This document shows positions 9,291 through 17,827 of a DNA stretch of 64,000 nucleotides, in pieces; the stretch's first letter is position 1; each line of letters starts with the position of its first letter. Below the pieces are notes generated by a model. The model was not told the origin of the DNA. It saw nothing but the letters and a program-made list of their open reading frames with translations, and did no database searches. A program made the translations under genes and the position numbers. The stretch comes from Suilimivivens sp963638365. Lineage in GTDB: Bacteria; Bacillota; Clostridia; Lachnospirales; Lachnospiraceae. The DNA is taken from the NCBI GenBank assembly GCA_963638365.1, contig CAVHRK010000129.1, positions 22,330 through 86,329 on the forward strand. The letters are read 5' to 3'.

Positions 9291-9339
9291 ATTCTATCCA
9301 AAATATGGCGACAGGTCAAAGGTTATCCGCTTAACCTTT
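9291..9339 (-). promoter_or_regulatory. Promoter and operator of the LacI-type gene
   Basis: Minus-strand -35 TTGACC (9314-9319) and -10 TAGAAT (9291-9296) are exactly 17 nt apart. A near-perfect dyad with 8-nt arms, AAAGGTTA (9318-9325) and TAACCTTT (9332-9339), touches the -35. The centre is TCCGCT. The copy at the MATE promoter shares both the arms and the CGC centre. Confidence 0.7.
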
Positions 9340-9344
9340 GTAGC

Positions 9345-9384
9345 AAAAAACATCTGACTTCCTGTTAGAAATCAGACGTTTTTC
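9345..9384 (-). terminator. Intrinsic terminator of spoVAD
   Basis: Read on the minus strand, a 12-bp stem (9349-9360 with 9369-9380, two G-U pairs) closes an 8-nt loop and is followed by six T. It lies 16 nt beyond the spoVAD stop codon. Two A-C mismatches on the plus strand become G-U pairs on the minus strand, confirming direction. Confidence 0.8.
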
Positions 9385-9399
9385 ATCAGGTTAACCACC

Positions 9400-10431
9400 T
9401 CACCCGGCAAACTCCACCGCATGCGCCACACCGGGAATGGACTTTCCTTCATTGAAGCTGACCTTGCTAAGAAGGGCTCCCGTTGGTACGAAAAGCACGC
9501 GCTTATAGCTTCCTTCCTTTAACTTCTTTAAGATCAGGGCGGCAAGTGTTACGGCAGCGCAGCCACACCCGCTTCCTCCCGAATGTGCGTCCTGCGATTC
9601 ATCATAGATTTCGATTCCGCAGTCCATATGCTGTACGGTGATGTCGATCCCCTTTTTCTTAAGCAGATCAAAGAGTGCGGTCTGACCGACCATGCCAAGA
9701 TCGCCGGTAATGATCCGGTCATAATCCTCCGGCTTGCGCTGGAAATCCCGGAGATGGCGTTCGATGGTATCTGCGGCTGCGGGAGCCATACACGCACCCA
9801 TATTCATGGAATCCTTGATTCCCATATCCACGATCTTTCCGATGGTAATCGCCGTTACCCTCGCATAATCCATCTCGCTTTTCTGTCCACTTAAGATAAA
9901 CGCGCCGCTCCCTGTCACCGTTGTTGTTGCGGACATCGGACGCTGGTTCCCGTAATCGAGCGGAAAGCGGAATTCCTTCTCTGCACTGGCATAATGACTG
10001 GAGGTGACACAGGCTGCATTCTCCGTCATTCCACCTGCAATCATCATGGCTGCCATGGCGATGGTCAGTCCGCTCGTGGAACACGCTCCGTAAAGCCCCA
10101 CGAACGGAATATCAAAATTCATATTTCCAAAGCTGCTTGCGATCGACTGTCCGAGCAGATCACCTGCAAACAGCAGATTAATGTTCTCCTTTTTTAACCC
10201 CGACTTTTCAATCGCTAGGGAGAGTGCTTCTCTCTGCAGGGCACTCTCTGCACCCTCCCAGGTATCCGCACCGAATTTATCATCCTCCGAAACCAGATCA
10301 AACAATTCTCCAAGCGGCCCCTGTCCTTCCTTTTTACTCACCACGGAAGCACACGACCGGATATAAACAGGCACCGGAATTTTAATCGTTCCCTTTCCCT
10401 GTTCAAAAATTGCGCCTACTGTTTCCTGCAT
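9400..10431 (-). CDS. spoVAD: Stage V sporulation protein AD
   Basis: Protein of 343 residues with a thiolase/ketoacyl-synthase-like fold, the hallmark of SpoVAD. The GLYGACSTSG stretch (Cys about 117) corresponds to the nucleophile position of ketoacyl synthases. In Bacillus, SpoVAD binds dipicolinic acid and is needed for its uptake into the forespore (family knowledge). Length matches the family (about 338). It has its own terminator and stands as a single-gene unit, with an ABC exporter upstream and a LacI gene downstream. No spoVAE is next to it, unlike the usual C-D-E order. Confidence 0.92.
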   Translation of the reverse strand: MQETVGAIFEQGKGTIKIPVPVYIRSCASVVSKKEGQGPLGELFDLVSEDDKFGADTWEGAESALQREALSLAIEKSGLKKENINLLFAGDLLGQSIASSFGNMNFDIPFVGLYGACSTSGLTIAMAAMMIAGGMTENAACVTSSHYASAEKEFRFPLDYGNQRPMSATTTVTGSGAFILSGQKSEMDYARVTAITIGKIVDMGIKDSMNMGACMAPAAADTIERHLRDFQRKPEDYDRIITGDLGMVGQTALFDLLKKKGIDITVQHMDCGIEIYDESQDAHSGGSGCGCAAVTLAALILKKLKEGSYKRVLFVPTGALLSKVSFNEGKSIPGVAHAVEFAG

Positions 10432-10448
10432 AAAAAATCCCTCCTGCC

Positions 10449-10500
10449 TGTCAAAATAACTCTATTACCTTTATTTTGACAAATCAGAAGGGTTTTATTC
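10449..10500 (-). promoter_or_regulatory. spoVAD upstream region: weak sigma-G-like promoter and dyad
   Basis: Minus-strand GAATA (10496-10500) is followed after 17 nt by CAAAATA (10472-10478), a partial match to sigma-G boxes. A perfect 10-bp dyad, TGTCAAAATA (10449-10458) and TATTTTGACA (10472-10481), overlaps this -10 and lies just upstream of the ribosome site. No T-tract follows, so it is not a terminator of the ABC genes. It could bind a regulator. The promoter call is weak; the dyad is clear. Confidence 0.4.
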
Positions 10501-10527
10501 ATTATTAAAAAGATTCACTTCCTGCTT

Positions 10528-12168
10528 CTATCCAATCGGAATGACTCTTCCCATCTCTGCGGACGTCCGGTGGGAAATGGAAATCACGGTGCGCTCCCTG
10601 GATACCCGCTTTAAGGCCTGCAAAACTTCCTTTTCGGTTTCGGCATCCAGATTTGCCGTAATTTCATCAAGAAGCAGTAACTGGGGACTGGCCGCTGCGG
10701 CACGTGCAATAGACAGGAGCTGCCATTGTCCCTGGGAAAAAAGTTCCGGCGTACAGATTGTGTCATATCCATCCGGAAGCGCCTCAATCGTTTCCTGCAG
10801 ACCGGTGAGGGAAGCAACATTTCTCACTTCCTGATCGGTAATGGATGAATCAAATAACGTAATCTGATCCTTCACGGTTCCCGGAACCATATGGAACGAC
10901 TGCTCCACATAACCGAATAACCGGCGTTTCTCCTCATCCCGGATATCGGCCGCAGCTACCCCTTCAATCCGCACTTCTCCCTCCTGTGGTTCATAAAGTC
11001 CAAGCAGGAGTTTCAAAATCGTACTCTTTCCGGCTCCGGTACGTCCCATGAGCGTCACCTGTTCTCCCTGTTTTACCTGAAAGCTCAACTGTTTCAGGAT
11101 CTTCCGCTCGTCATATCCAAACGTTACGTTCCTGAATTCCACAAACGCTCCTTCTTCCTTCTCTTTTGCTTCTTCCTTCGAAACCACCTTCTGTTCCGGA
11201 AGCTCCTCCATGGAAAGGAATTCGTTGATTCTGCGGATGCCGGCAACCGCGGACTGAATCGTCTGGATCTCCATGCCAAGGCTTTCTACCGGCGTAAAAA
11301 TCTGTGAAATATAATTCATGACTGCTACGGCCGTACCGGCTGACATTCCAAATAACGTAAGCACGCGCGGGCTTCCCGATGCCGAAAGCAGCATGACACT
11401 GGCAACGACTATCGCATTTAAGATCAGGATCACCGGAGAATACACCGCATCATAGAAGTTGGTTTTCTCCATGGCACGGTAGCTGTCCTCAATATATTCG
11501 TCGTATTTCCGTTCCATATAACTTTCCTTGGAAAGACAGTGAATGGTACGGATATTGTGCAGGGTTTCCGGAACGTGTCCCGATGCGCGGCTGACCGCTT
11601 TCCGGTTCTGTAACTGCGAAACCAGCATATTCTTCTGCACATAACGGGTAAACACAAACAGGAACGGTAACAGAATCAGTAAAATAATCGATAATCCGCG
11701 GTTCTGAAACCAGATCACCACAAGGATACTGATGATCTTGCAGGCATCGGCAAACATACTGACAATTCCTGAAGTAAACAGGTTCTCAACCGTGTCCACA
11801 TCACCGACAAACCGCGATACCACCGCGCCCGGCTCCTGCTTATTTAAATCATCTGCCTTTAAATGTACAAGCTTTTCCATCAGGCTGCTGCGCAGGGCGT
11901 GCGTCATTTTCTGACCGAATACGATCAACAGTCCTTCTCTTGTCGATTCCATAAGCCCCGTTAAGGCCAGCATGCCAAAATAAGCCAGAATCCATCCAAA
12001 GCCTGTCATCTTCTGTGTGGTCAGTCCATCAATAATCCGTGCCAGAATCATGGGCGGCACGAGGGATAACAGAATGGCTCCACAGACCGAAATCACAATT
12101 CCGGTTACCAGAAGCAGGTGCTTTCGCATCACCAGTAAAATCATTTTGGATACGCTTCTATGCTTCAT
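10528..12168 (-). CDS. ABC transporter, ATP-binding/permease half (exporter subunit 2)
   Basis: Half-transporter of about 546 residues: six membrane helices (about 10-300) and a nucleotide-binding domain (about 345-546). Walker A is GRTGAGKST, Walker B is LLLLDEITA with the catalytic Glu, and the H-loop is ISHRTS. The signature motif is degenerate (FSQGQ in place of LSGGQ). The C-terminus stops soon after the H-loop, shorter than most relatives. I chose ATG 12168, with AGGAGG 8 nt upstream; it overlaps the preceding ABC gene by 11 nt. It forms a heterodimer with that gene product. Substrate unknown. Confidence 0.9.
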   Translation of the reverse strand: MKHRSVSKMILLVMRKHLLLVTGIVISVCGAILLSLVPPMILARIIDGLTTQKMTGFGWILAYFGMLALTGLMESTREGLLIVFGQKMTHALRSSLMEKLVHLKADDLNKQEPGAVVSRFVGDVDTVENLFTSGIVSMFADACKIISILVVIWFQNRGLSIILLILLPFLFVFTRYVQKNMLVSQLQNRKAVSRASGHVPETLHNIRTIHCLSKESYMERKYDEYIEDSYRAMEKTNFYDAVYSPVILILNAIVVASVMLLSASGSPRVLTLFGMSAGTAVAVMNYISQIFTPVESLGMEIQTIQSAVAGIRRINEFLSMEELPEQKVVSKEEAKEKEEGAFVEFRNVTFGYDERKILKQLSFQVKQGEQVTLMGRTGAGKSTILKLLLGLYEPQEGEVRIEGVAAADIRDEEKRRLFGYVEQSFHMVPGTVKDQITLFDSSITDQEVRNVASLTGLQETIEALPDGYDTICTPELFSQGQWQLLSIARAAAASPQLLLLDEITANLDAETEKEVLQALKRVSRERTVISISHRTSAEMGRVIPIG

Positions 12169-13894
12169 GCTGCACACCTCCTTCCTGATCCTCAAACAAT
12201 CGCCGGTATTCCGGAACCTCTTTCAGCAGTTCTTCATGGGTTCCGACAACCGTACTACCCTGTTCCATCCAGATGACCTTCGACAGCTTCGGGAACAGAT
12301 ACAGCCGGTGTGAAATCAGTAGCACCATACTATTTCCTGCTTCCTTCTGCAGATTCTTAAAAATCTCCTGTTCGGTATTCCGGTCCAGCGCCGAAAACGG
12401 ATCATCCAGAATCAACAATGGCCGCTTATGGCATAAGGTTCTTGCAAGGGACAGTCTCTGTGCCTGACCACCGGAAAGCCTTACGCCGCTGCTTCCGATT
12501 CTGGTCTGTAATCCATCCTCCATGGCATCGGCTTCTTCCTTCAGGCACACCTGTCTTAAGTACTCTCCTGCATCACCGTCATCTCCCATGAGAACATTGT
12601 TTTCGATGGTGTCATTCATCAGTTCCGGATCATGCCCCAGATAGCCGACCGAGGCGGTGCGCCTGGAAGTCTCCATATCCGCCAACTCCACGCCATCGAA
12701 TTGGATGCTTCCTTCGTATGGATATTCACATAAGAAGACCTTGCCCAGTGTGGATTTTCCACAGGCTACCGGTCCCGTAATTCCGATGATCTCACCTGCA
12801 TGCGCCGTAAAAGAAAGATCGTGGATGATCTCCTTTGCCTGCGGATAGGCAAACCGCAGATGCTCGACCTGCATTTGACGGATCTGCGCGGGCTCCTGCG
12901 CCTTGCTCTCTTCCGGCATTTTCAGAAGCGGACGGATTCTCTTCCAGGAAACCTGTGCCTTATGTACCGCATTAAAAAGCTTCGCTGCGCTCGATGCCTT
13001 GGTGGAAAGCTTGGTAAAGCAGGACAGGAAGGTCGTAAACATCGCAATGTCAAATGCAGTCCAGCCAATGCCCAATACATTTCTTCCACCAAAATATAAA
13101 ATAAACAAAACACCGGCCATTGCCGTCACCCGGTATACGGGAGGCAGTACGGCATTCCAGATATTGGCTTTTACCGCCGACTTCTCATATGCAGTCAGAT
13201 TCTCCTCGTAAGCGTTCTGCCGCTCCTTTTCGCAGCCGAAAACACGATAGGTCACTGCATTGGACGCCCGGTCCAGGGTTGCCGTGCTCAGCCGGCCCGA
13301 CTGCTCCTTATAGGCTGCCCCGTTTCTCTGGATCAGAACCTTCATCTTTTCTGCCAGATAATAGGACACCGGTGGGAAGATCATACATAACAGTGCAAGA
13401 CGCCAGTCATACCATAACAGCATACAGGCATAGGCAAGCAGCGCCACTCCGGTATCAAAGATCTCCGTGGTAAATTTCCGCATCCCCTCCACGCAGTCAT
13501 CCACATCGAGGATCGCTTTCGTCATCACATTGCCGACGCCCTCCTCCTGAAGCTGCGCCCGGCTTTTGCGGACCAGCGTTCCGTATAGAATCTGCTTCAT
13601 TCTCCGGTTTACATTGTTGGCAAACCGCCGCACATAAAACCGCTTTGCATAGCGCGAGATCTGTACCACTGCAATCGCTGCAACATAGGCAAGTACCAGA
13701 TAGAGCATATCCCGGAGCGTTGCTTTGCCATTCAGAATATCGATGAGACGCCCCGTCATCTGTCCTTCAAAATACGGACCTGCCAAAAGCCCCACATTAT
13801 AGATTAATCCCGATATGGTTACAATCAGCAGTACCAGCCATTCTGCTTTAAAATAAGACATTACCTGATCCGGTTTAAATTCTTTTCGTTTCAT
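12158..13894 (-). CDS. ABC transporter, ATP-binding/permease half (exporter subunit 1)
   Basis: Half-transporter of 578 residues with six membrane helices (about 15-300) and a nucleotide-binding domain (about 345-570). Walker A is GPVACGKST, the signature LSGGQ is canonical, but Walker B reads LLILDDP, so Asp replaces the catalytic Glu. Partner motifs are the opposite way round, which predicts one working and one degenerate ATP site as in asymmetric heterodimeric exporters. It starts 4 nt after the SGNH hydrolase gene and overlaps its partner by 11 nt, so MBOAT, SGNH and both ABC genes look like one operon. Confidence 0.9.
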   Translation of the reverse strand: MKRKEFKPDQVMSYFKAEWLVLLIVTISGLIYNVGLLAGPYFEGQMTGRLIDILNGKATLRDMLYLVLAYVAAIAVVQISRYAKRFYVRRFANNVNRRMKQILYGTLVRKSRAQLQEEGVGNVMTKAILDVDDCVEGMRKFTTEIFDTGVALLAYACMLLWYDWRLALLCMIFPPVSYYLAEKMKVLIQRNGAAYKEQSGRLSTATLDRASNAVTYRVFGCEKERQNAYEENLTAYEKSAVKANIWNAVLPPVYRVTAMAGVLFILYFGGRNVLGIGWTAFDIAMFTTFLSCFTKLSTKASSAAKLFNAVHKAQVSWKRIRPLLKMPEESKAQEPAQIRQMQVEHLRFAYPQAKEIIHDLSFTAHAGEIIGITGPVACGKSTLGKVFLCEYPYEGSIQFDGVELADMETSRRTASVGYLGHDPELMNDTIENNVLMGDDGDAGEYLRQVCLKEEADAMEDGLQTRIGSSGVRLSGGQAQRLSLARTLCHKRPLLILDDPFSALDRNTEQEIFKNLQKEAGNSMVLLISHRLYLFPKLSKVIWMEQGSTVVGTHEELLKEVPEYRRLFEDQEGGVQHEA

Positions 13895-13898
13895 CTGC

Positions 13899-15056
13899 TT
13901 ATACCCCGTGTTCCATCAGAAACTGCTTCCAAAGTTCATTGTATTTGCCAAGAAGATGGATCTGGTCATGCGTATATTCTGCATTCAGATCTCCATTTTC
14001 ATCGCAGACTGCTTCATTCATATCAATGTAAAAGAATGTTTCGTTATCGGCAAGCGTTGCAATCGCATTGTTTCTTGCATTGATGTTGCTGTTATTAAAG
14101 ATGGCATCCGAACTGCTCTTCTGTCCGGATACTCTCATATTGGCTTCAATGATGATCTTAGCCTCCGGTGCCAGTTCATGAAGGGTGTCCACAACCTCCG
14201 TGTACTTTTCCATGAAATCCTCGGTCGTTCCGCGTCCTAACTCATTAATGCCCATCATGATATAGATTTTACCATAATGCTTTGCGGAAAGCACCTCTTC
14301 CACCGTACCTTTTCCTTTGAAGTTCTCATCCATCACCTTATAAATGGTAAGCGAGGTTTCACACAGGAAATCCGCATGCTCGGAAAGATCCGTATAATCA
14401 CATAAGCCTACCGTTCTCGAATCCCCGATAAACAATGCATCATCAAAATAACTCTCATCCACCTGCTTAAAATCATAGGCTAATGCACGCTGCACGCCTG
14501 CATCGCCATAAATATCCGCAGAAATATGATTGATATATTCGTCGTAGGTGCTCTCCCGCAGCGGCTCCAGGCGCTCCAGTGGAGCTTTCAGGTCATTACC
14601 CGAAACGGTCCCTTCTTCTTCCTGTAAAGAGTTTCCGGGCACATCGGCAATAATCTCCTGCTCCAGAGAATTTCCGGATACATCGCTCATCTGTCCTTCC
14701 TGTTCCTGCTGCGATCCTGCCTCTGCCCCTGTTTCCGCATTCTGTGCTTCTCCCACTTCACCATCTACATTTCCCAGTTCCTGTGCTTCTTCCTGCGAAC
14801 CTTCCTTCAGCTCGTCAATCTTCTGTTTTCTTGCAAGGATCTCTGCCTTCTTTGCTTCATCAAAGAGATCCCAGGGATAAATTTCATCGTTGATTCCCGT
14901 AAATACCATGGCTAACAGTGGCTGCTTTAAGGGATCATATTCCTGTGTTGCATAAATATTGTGAAATCCGCACAATGCTGCAATCGTCAGCAGCACTGTT
15001 CCCAACAGGATTCCTGCAAGGAGTGGACAGTTTTTCCAAAAATTCTTCATCGTCAT
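13899..15056 (-). CDS. Membrane-anchored SGNH/GDSL hydrolase with acidic repeat linker
   Basis: Protein of 385 residues: one N-terminal membrane segment (about 11-32), an acidic Glu/Gln-rich linker (about 65-160) and an outward-facing SGNH esterase domain (about 200-385). Catalytic blocks are GDSRT (Ser about 213), GINELG (Asn about 271) and DQIH (Asp about 364, His about 367). The linker carries three degenerate copies of VSGNSL (125-156). It sits 20 nt downstream of an MBOAT acyltransferase; such pairs transfer acetyl groups across the membrane and onto cell-surface polymers. The acceptor polymer is not evident. Confidence 0.82.
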   Translation of the reverse strand: MTMKNFWKNCPLLAGILLGTVLLTIAALCGFHNIYATQEYDPLKQPLLAMVFTGINDEIYPWDLFDEAKKAEILARKQKIDELKEGSQEEAQELGNVDGEVGEAQNAETGAEAGSQQEQEGQMSDVSGNSLEQEIIADVPGNSLQEEEGTVSGNDLKAPLERLEPLRESTYDEYINHISADIYGDAGVQRALAYDFKQVDESYFDDALFIGDSRTVGLCDYTDLSEHADFLCETSLTIYKVMDENFKGKGTVEEVLSAKHYGKIYIMMGINELGRGTTEDFMEKYTEVVDTLHELAPEAKIIIEANMRVSGQKSSSDAIFNNSNINARNNAIATLADNETFFYIDMNEAVCDENGDLNAEYTHDQIHLLGKYNELWKQFLMEHGV

Positions 15057-15076
15057 ACGACCTTTCTCGGAAAGTA

Positions 15077-16453
15077 TTAGAAGTTCAGGTACATAAACGG
15101 ATTTCCTGCCGTACTCGAAATGAAATAAATGCTGAGCCAGAACAGGACAAATAACAACAGAATCACAAACGGATTCTTTCTATGCTTTTCATAGAAATCA
15201 AATACTGCCGGAATACAAAGCACAATTCCTACTGCAAAAAGAGCGCCGTAACTTTGCAGATATTTCACAATATCCTGTGTATTCACCGCAACACCATTGT
15301 CTGCAAACAGTGGGAACAGTCTGCTGAAGTATATGACAAGCTGCCTAAGATCGGTAATGGCAAATACCACCCAGCTTAACGGAATGAGGATCACTAGATA
15401 AATATGTCCCAGTACCGGCAGTTTCTGCAAATATTTTCCATACCATAGCTTTTCCATCATAATGAGCAGTCCAAGAATGGCTCCCCAGAGCAGAAAATTC
15501 ACACCTTCACCATGCCAGAGTCCGGTAAGAAGCCAGACTACCGCAAGGTTAAACACCATCTTTCCTTTGCCGCAACGGCTTCCTCCCATCGGGAAATACA
15601 CATAATCACGAAACCATCTTCCGAGCGTCATATGCCATGTGCGGTAAAACTCCGAGATGCTTTTGGACGCATAAGGATGGTGAAAGTTTTCGATAAAATC
15701 AAAACCAAGCATCATCATCAGACCGGATACCATGAGGGAATATCCCCAGAAATCAAAATAAAGCTGCAGGGAATACCCCACTGCACCAAGCCATGCAAGC
15801 GGTGTGGATATACTTTGATAGCCGATCATCTGCAAATCCTTCCAGAGAATCGCAAGACGGTCTGCAAGCAGCACCTTCATGGACAGACCAATCACAAAAT
15901 ACTGTAATCCATCCTCAAATCCTTCCAGGAAATAATGCCGGATGGCATAGGTCTGCCCTTCCTCATAACGCATGACCGGTCCCTGTGCAATCTGCGGAAA
16001 TACCATAAAATACAGGGCTGCATCCATAAACTTCGGGCTTTCCGTAATCTCTCCCCGGTACAGGTCAGCCTGATAGGAAATCATCTTAAAGATATAAAAA
16101 CTGATTCCAAGTGGCAGTAACGATCCTGACACAAATACCCCCAACGTCTTAAATGCAATGAGAACCGCCACATCCACACATACGATGCCGGTCAGATACC
16201 TCTTTCTTGCAATCTTATGCCACTCACGAATCTCATATCCGCACCGCTGGTTCCACATCTGCTTCCCGATAAAGTAATTGAGCCAGGTGAGAAAAATAAG
16301 TAATAAAATAAAAACCGGTTCCCCCATAGCATAAAACACAATACTGCCAATGAGCAATATCGTGTTTCTGTGTTTTGCAGGAAACGCATAATATAAGATC
16401 AAAAAGACCGGTAAAAACCGGAACATAAATTCCAAACTGGCAAAGCTGATCAT
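15077..16453 (-). CDS. MBOAT family O-acyltransferase (AlgI/DltB-like)
   Basis: Polytopic membrane protein of 458 residues with about ten hydrophobic segments. It carries the MBOAT core: RTWHMTLGRWFRDY near 271-284, FPMGG, and the conserved histidine in LTGLWHGEG (His about 314). Members such as AlgI, PatA and DltB move acyl groups from a cytoplasmic donor to an outside acceptor. The adjacent SGNH protein would finish the transfer. The ribosome site is modest (GAGAGAAG). Confidence 0.9.
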   Translation of the reverse strand: MISFASLEFMFRFLPVFLILYYAFPAKHRNTILLIGSIVFYAMGEPVFILLLIFLTWLNYFIGKQMWNQRCGYEIREWHKIARKRYLTGIVCVDVAVLIAFKTLGVFVSGSLLPLGISFYIFKMISYQADLYRGEITESPKFMDAALYFMVFPQIAQGPVMRYEEGQTYAIRHYFLEGFEDGLQYFVIGLSMKVLLADRLAILWKDLQMIGYQSISTPLAWLGAVGYSLQLYFDFWGYSLMVSGLMMMLGFDFIENFHHPYASKSISEFYRTWHMTLGRWFRDYVYFPMGGSRCGKGKMVFNLAVVWLLTGLWHGEGVNFLLWGAILGLLIMMEKLWYGKYLQKLPVLGHIYLVILIPLSWVVFAITDLRQLVIYFSRLFPLFADNGVAVNTQDIVKYLQSYGALFAVGIVLCIPAVFDFYEKHRKNPFVILLLFVLFWLSIYFISSTAGNPFMYLNF

Positions 16454-16550
16454 CTTTTGTCTTCTCTCTATCTGTTCTCTTCAAATTTCTGTCTTTTCAT
16501 ATTTCTTAAGTTCAAAGCTTACTATCTTCTCATGCTCACGGAGCAGCCTT

Positions 16551-16991
16551 TCAGAACAGAACTGTCCAGAGCCAGTAAACAAGCCCTAACACCCAGCTTG
16601 TAAAAATTCCATACAGAATAACGGGGCCTGCAATCGTAAAAATTTTACACCCCACGCCGAACACCCAGCCTTCCTTCTTAAACTCAATCGCCGGAGCTGC
16701 TACCGAATTGGCAAATCCGGTAATCGGAACAAGTGCCCCTGCTCCCGCAAAGGTAACAATCTTCGAGTACACATGAAAGCCCGTCAGAAGTACGCTTAAT
16801 GCAATCAGGGAAAGGGAACAGATACTTCCTGCCTGCTGCTCGTCCATACCGAGCTTCTGTATCGCCAGATTTGTAATGAGCTGCCCCAGTACACAGATCA
16901 GCCCTCCCACCAAAAAGGCCTTCGCCATCTGCTTCCAGAGCTGATAGGTGGGTGTAATTTTCTTGACATATTCTTTATATTCTTCTGACAT
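16551..16991 (-). CDS. spoVAC: Stage V sporulation protein AC
   Basis: Membrane protein of 146 residues with four to five hydrophobic segments. It matches SpoVAC, described in Bacillus as a mechanosensitive channel of the forespore membrane that releases dipicolinic acid in germination. Family features seen include YQLWKQMAKAFLVGGLICVLGQ near the N-terminus and the AGAGALVPITGFANSV stretch near 85-100. The ribosome site AAGGAG is 7 nt before the ATG. It is separated from spoVAD by four genes of another function and no spoVAE follows. Confidence 0.92.
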   Translation of the reverse strand: MSEEYKEYVKKITPTYQLWKQMAKAFLVGGLICVLGQLITNLAIQKLGMDEQQAGSICSLSLIALSVLLTGFHVYSKIVTFAGAGALVPITGFANSVAAPAIEFKKEGWVFGVGCKIFTIAGPVILYGIFTSWVLGLVYWLWTVLF

Positions 16992-17065
16992 AATTTTTCT
17001 CCTTTTTGTCTATAGGATATGAAATCATGTCCGGAATATACATGCTCTTTTCACAAACTTACCTT

Positions 17066-17827
17066 TTATTTGCTCTGTTTATAAACAGGATCCGCCGGAT
17101 ATCCACCCTTCAATTTCTGCATACCGCGCTGGATGGCGTCCTTGGAATTCTTCCAGTCCGCATCCTTGTTGCGGTAATCAAATTTTTCAACAAGCCACGA
17201 AACATCCTCCTGCAGCCGTTCCATATTGGTCTTCATCAGCCGGAACATTGCCGGATAAAACTCTGCCTTTTCCTTATCATTCAGACGGCTCTCTGCACCC
17301 TCGCACAGATCCCCGAAGTGCGGCAGACAAAAACCTTTTCCGTTTAATACCTTTTCCTTAAACGCCGCATCCTTGGTATAAAGATAAAAGAACGTATCCA
17401 GATACCGCTCATAGGTATCGGCAAACTGCCGGCAGATATAACAGGACTTTTCCTTCTCGCGCACCCACGCTCCGATGGAGTTGGTGGTGTCCGCCGGTTT
17501 CTTCATCCTTGCCATAAATCCGGACTTGCCCGGCGTGAATTTGTTAAACTGCTCCTGCAGCTCCTGATTCATCTTCTTATAATGAGTTTTTAAAATCCAG
17601 CCGTTTCCGAGTGTATTTCCGTAATCAAACATCTTCTTAAAATGCATCCGGCAAAAACCCGTGCGGTCCGTAATCTCCCGGACATCACTCTCCATATAAG
17701 AGGATCCGGAGCCCAGCACAAAATCAAGTAAATCCTGCTCCACCTCCCGTTCAATAAAGCAGAACGGGCATTCATCATCCGCATTGACCGCATCGTTTAA
17801 CGGTATCGTATATAATTTTTCTTTCAT
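17066..17827 (-). CDS. DUF6062-like protein with two Cys/His modules
   Basis: Soluble protein of 253 residues, resembling the uncharacterised DUF6062 family. It contains two copies of the same arrangement: CxxC (20, 23) followed by CxxH (59, 62), and CxxC (129, 132) followed by CxxH (167, 170). Each spacing is about 36 residues, which suggests an internal duplication of a metal-binding (probably zinc) module. The ATG overlaps the TetR stop codon as ATGA, with GGAGG upstream, so the two are co-translated. spoVAC follows 74 nt downstream. Function unknown. Confidence 0.7.
   Translation of the reverse strand: MKEKLYTIPLNDAVNADDECPFCFIEREVEQDLLDFVLGSGSSYMESDVREITDRTGFCRMHFKKMFDYGNTLGNGWILKTHYKKMNQELQEQFNKFTPGKSGFMARMKKPADTTNSIGAWVREKEKSCYICRQFADTYERYLDTFFYLYTKDAAFKEKVLNGKGFCLPHFGDLCEGAESRLNDKEKAEFYPAMFRLMKTNMERLQEDVSWLVEKFDYRNKDADWKNSKDAIQRGMQKLKGGYPADPVYKQSK

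Noticed and set aside
10490..10560. Possible frameshift at the short C-terminus of the ABC subunit
   Set aside because: No other frame downstream continues with family-like residues, so the short end looks genuine.
16992..17065. Sigma-G promoter for spoVAC
   Set aside because: GCATG is present but no CATnnTA box occurs at 17-18 nt.
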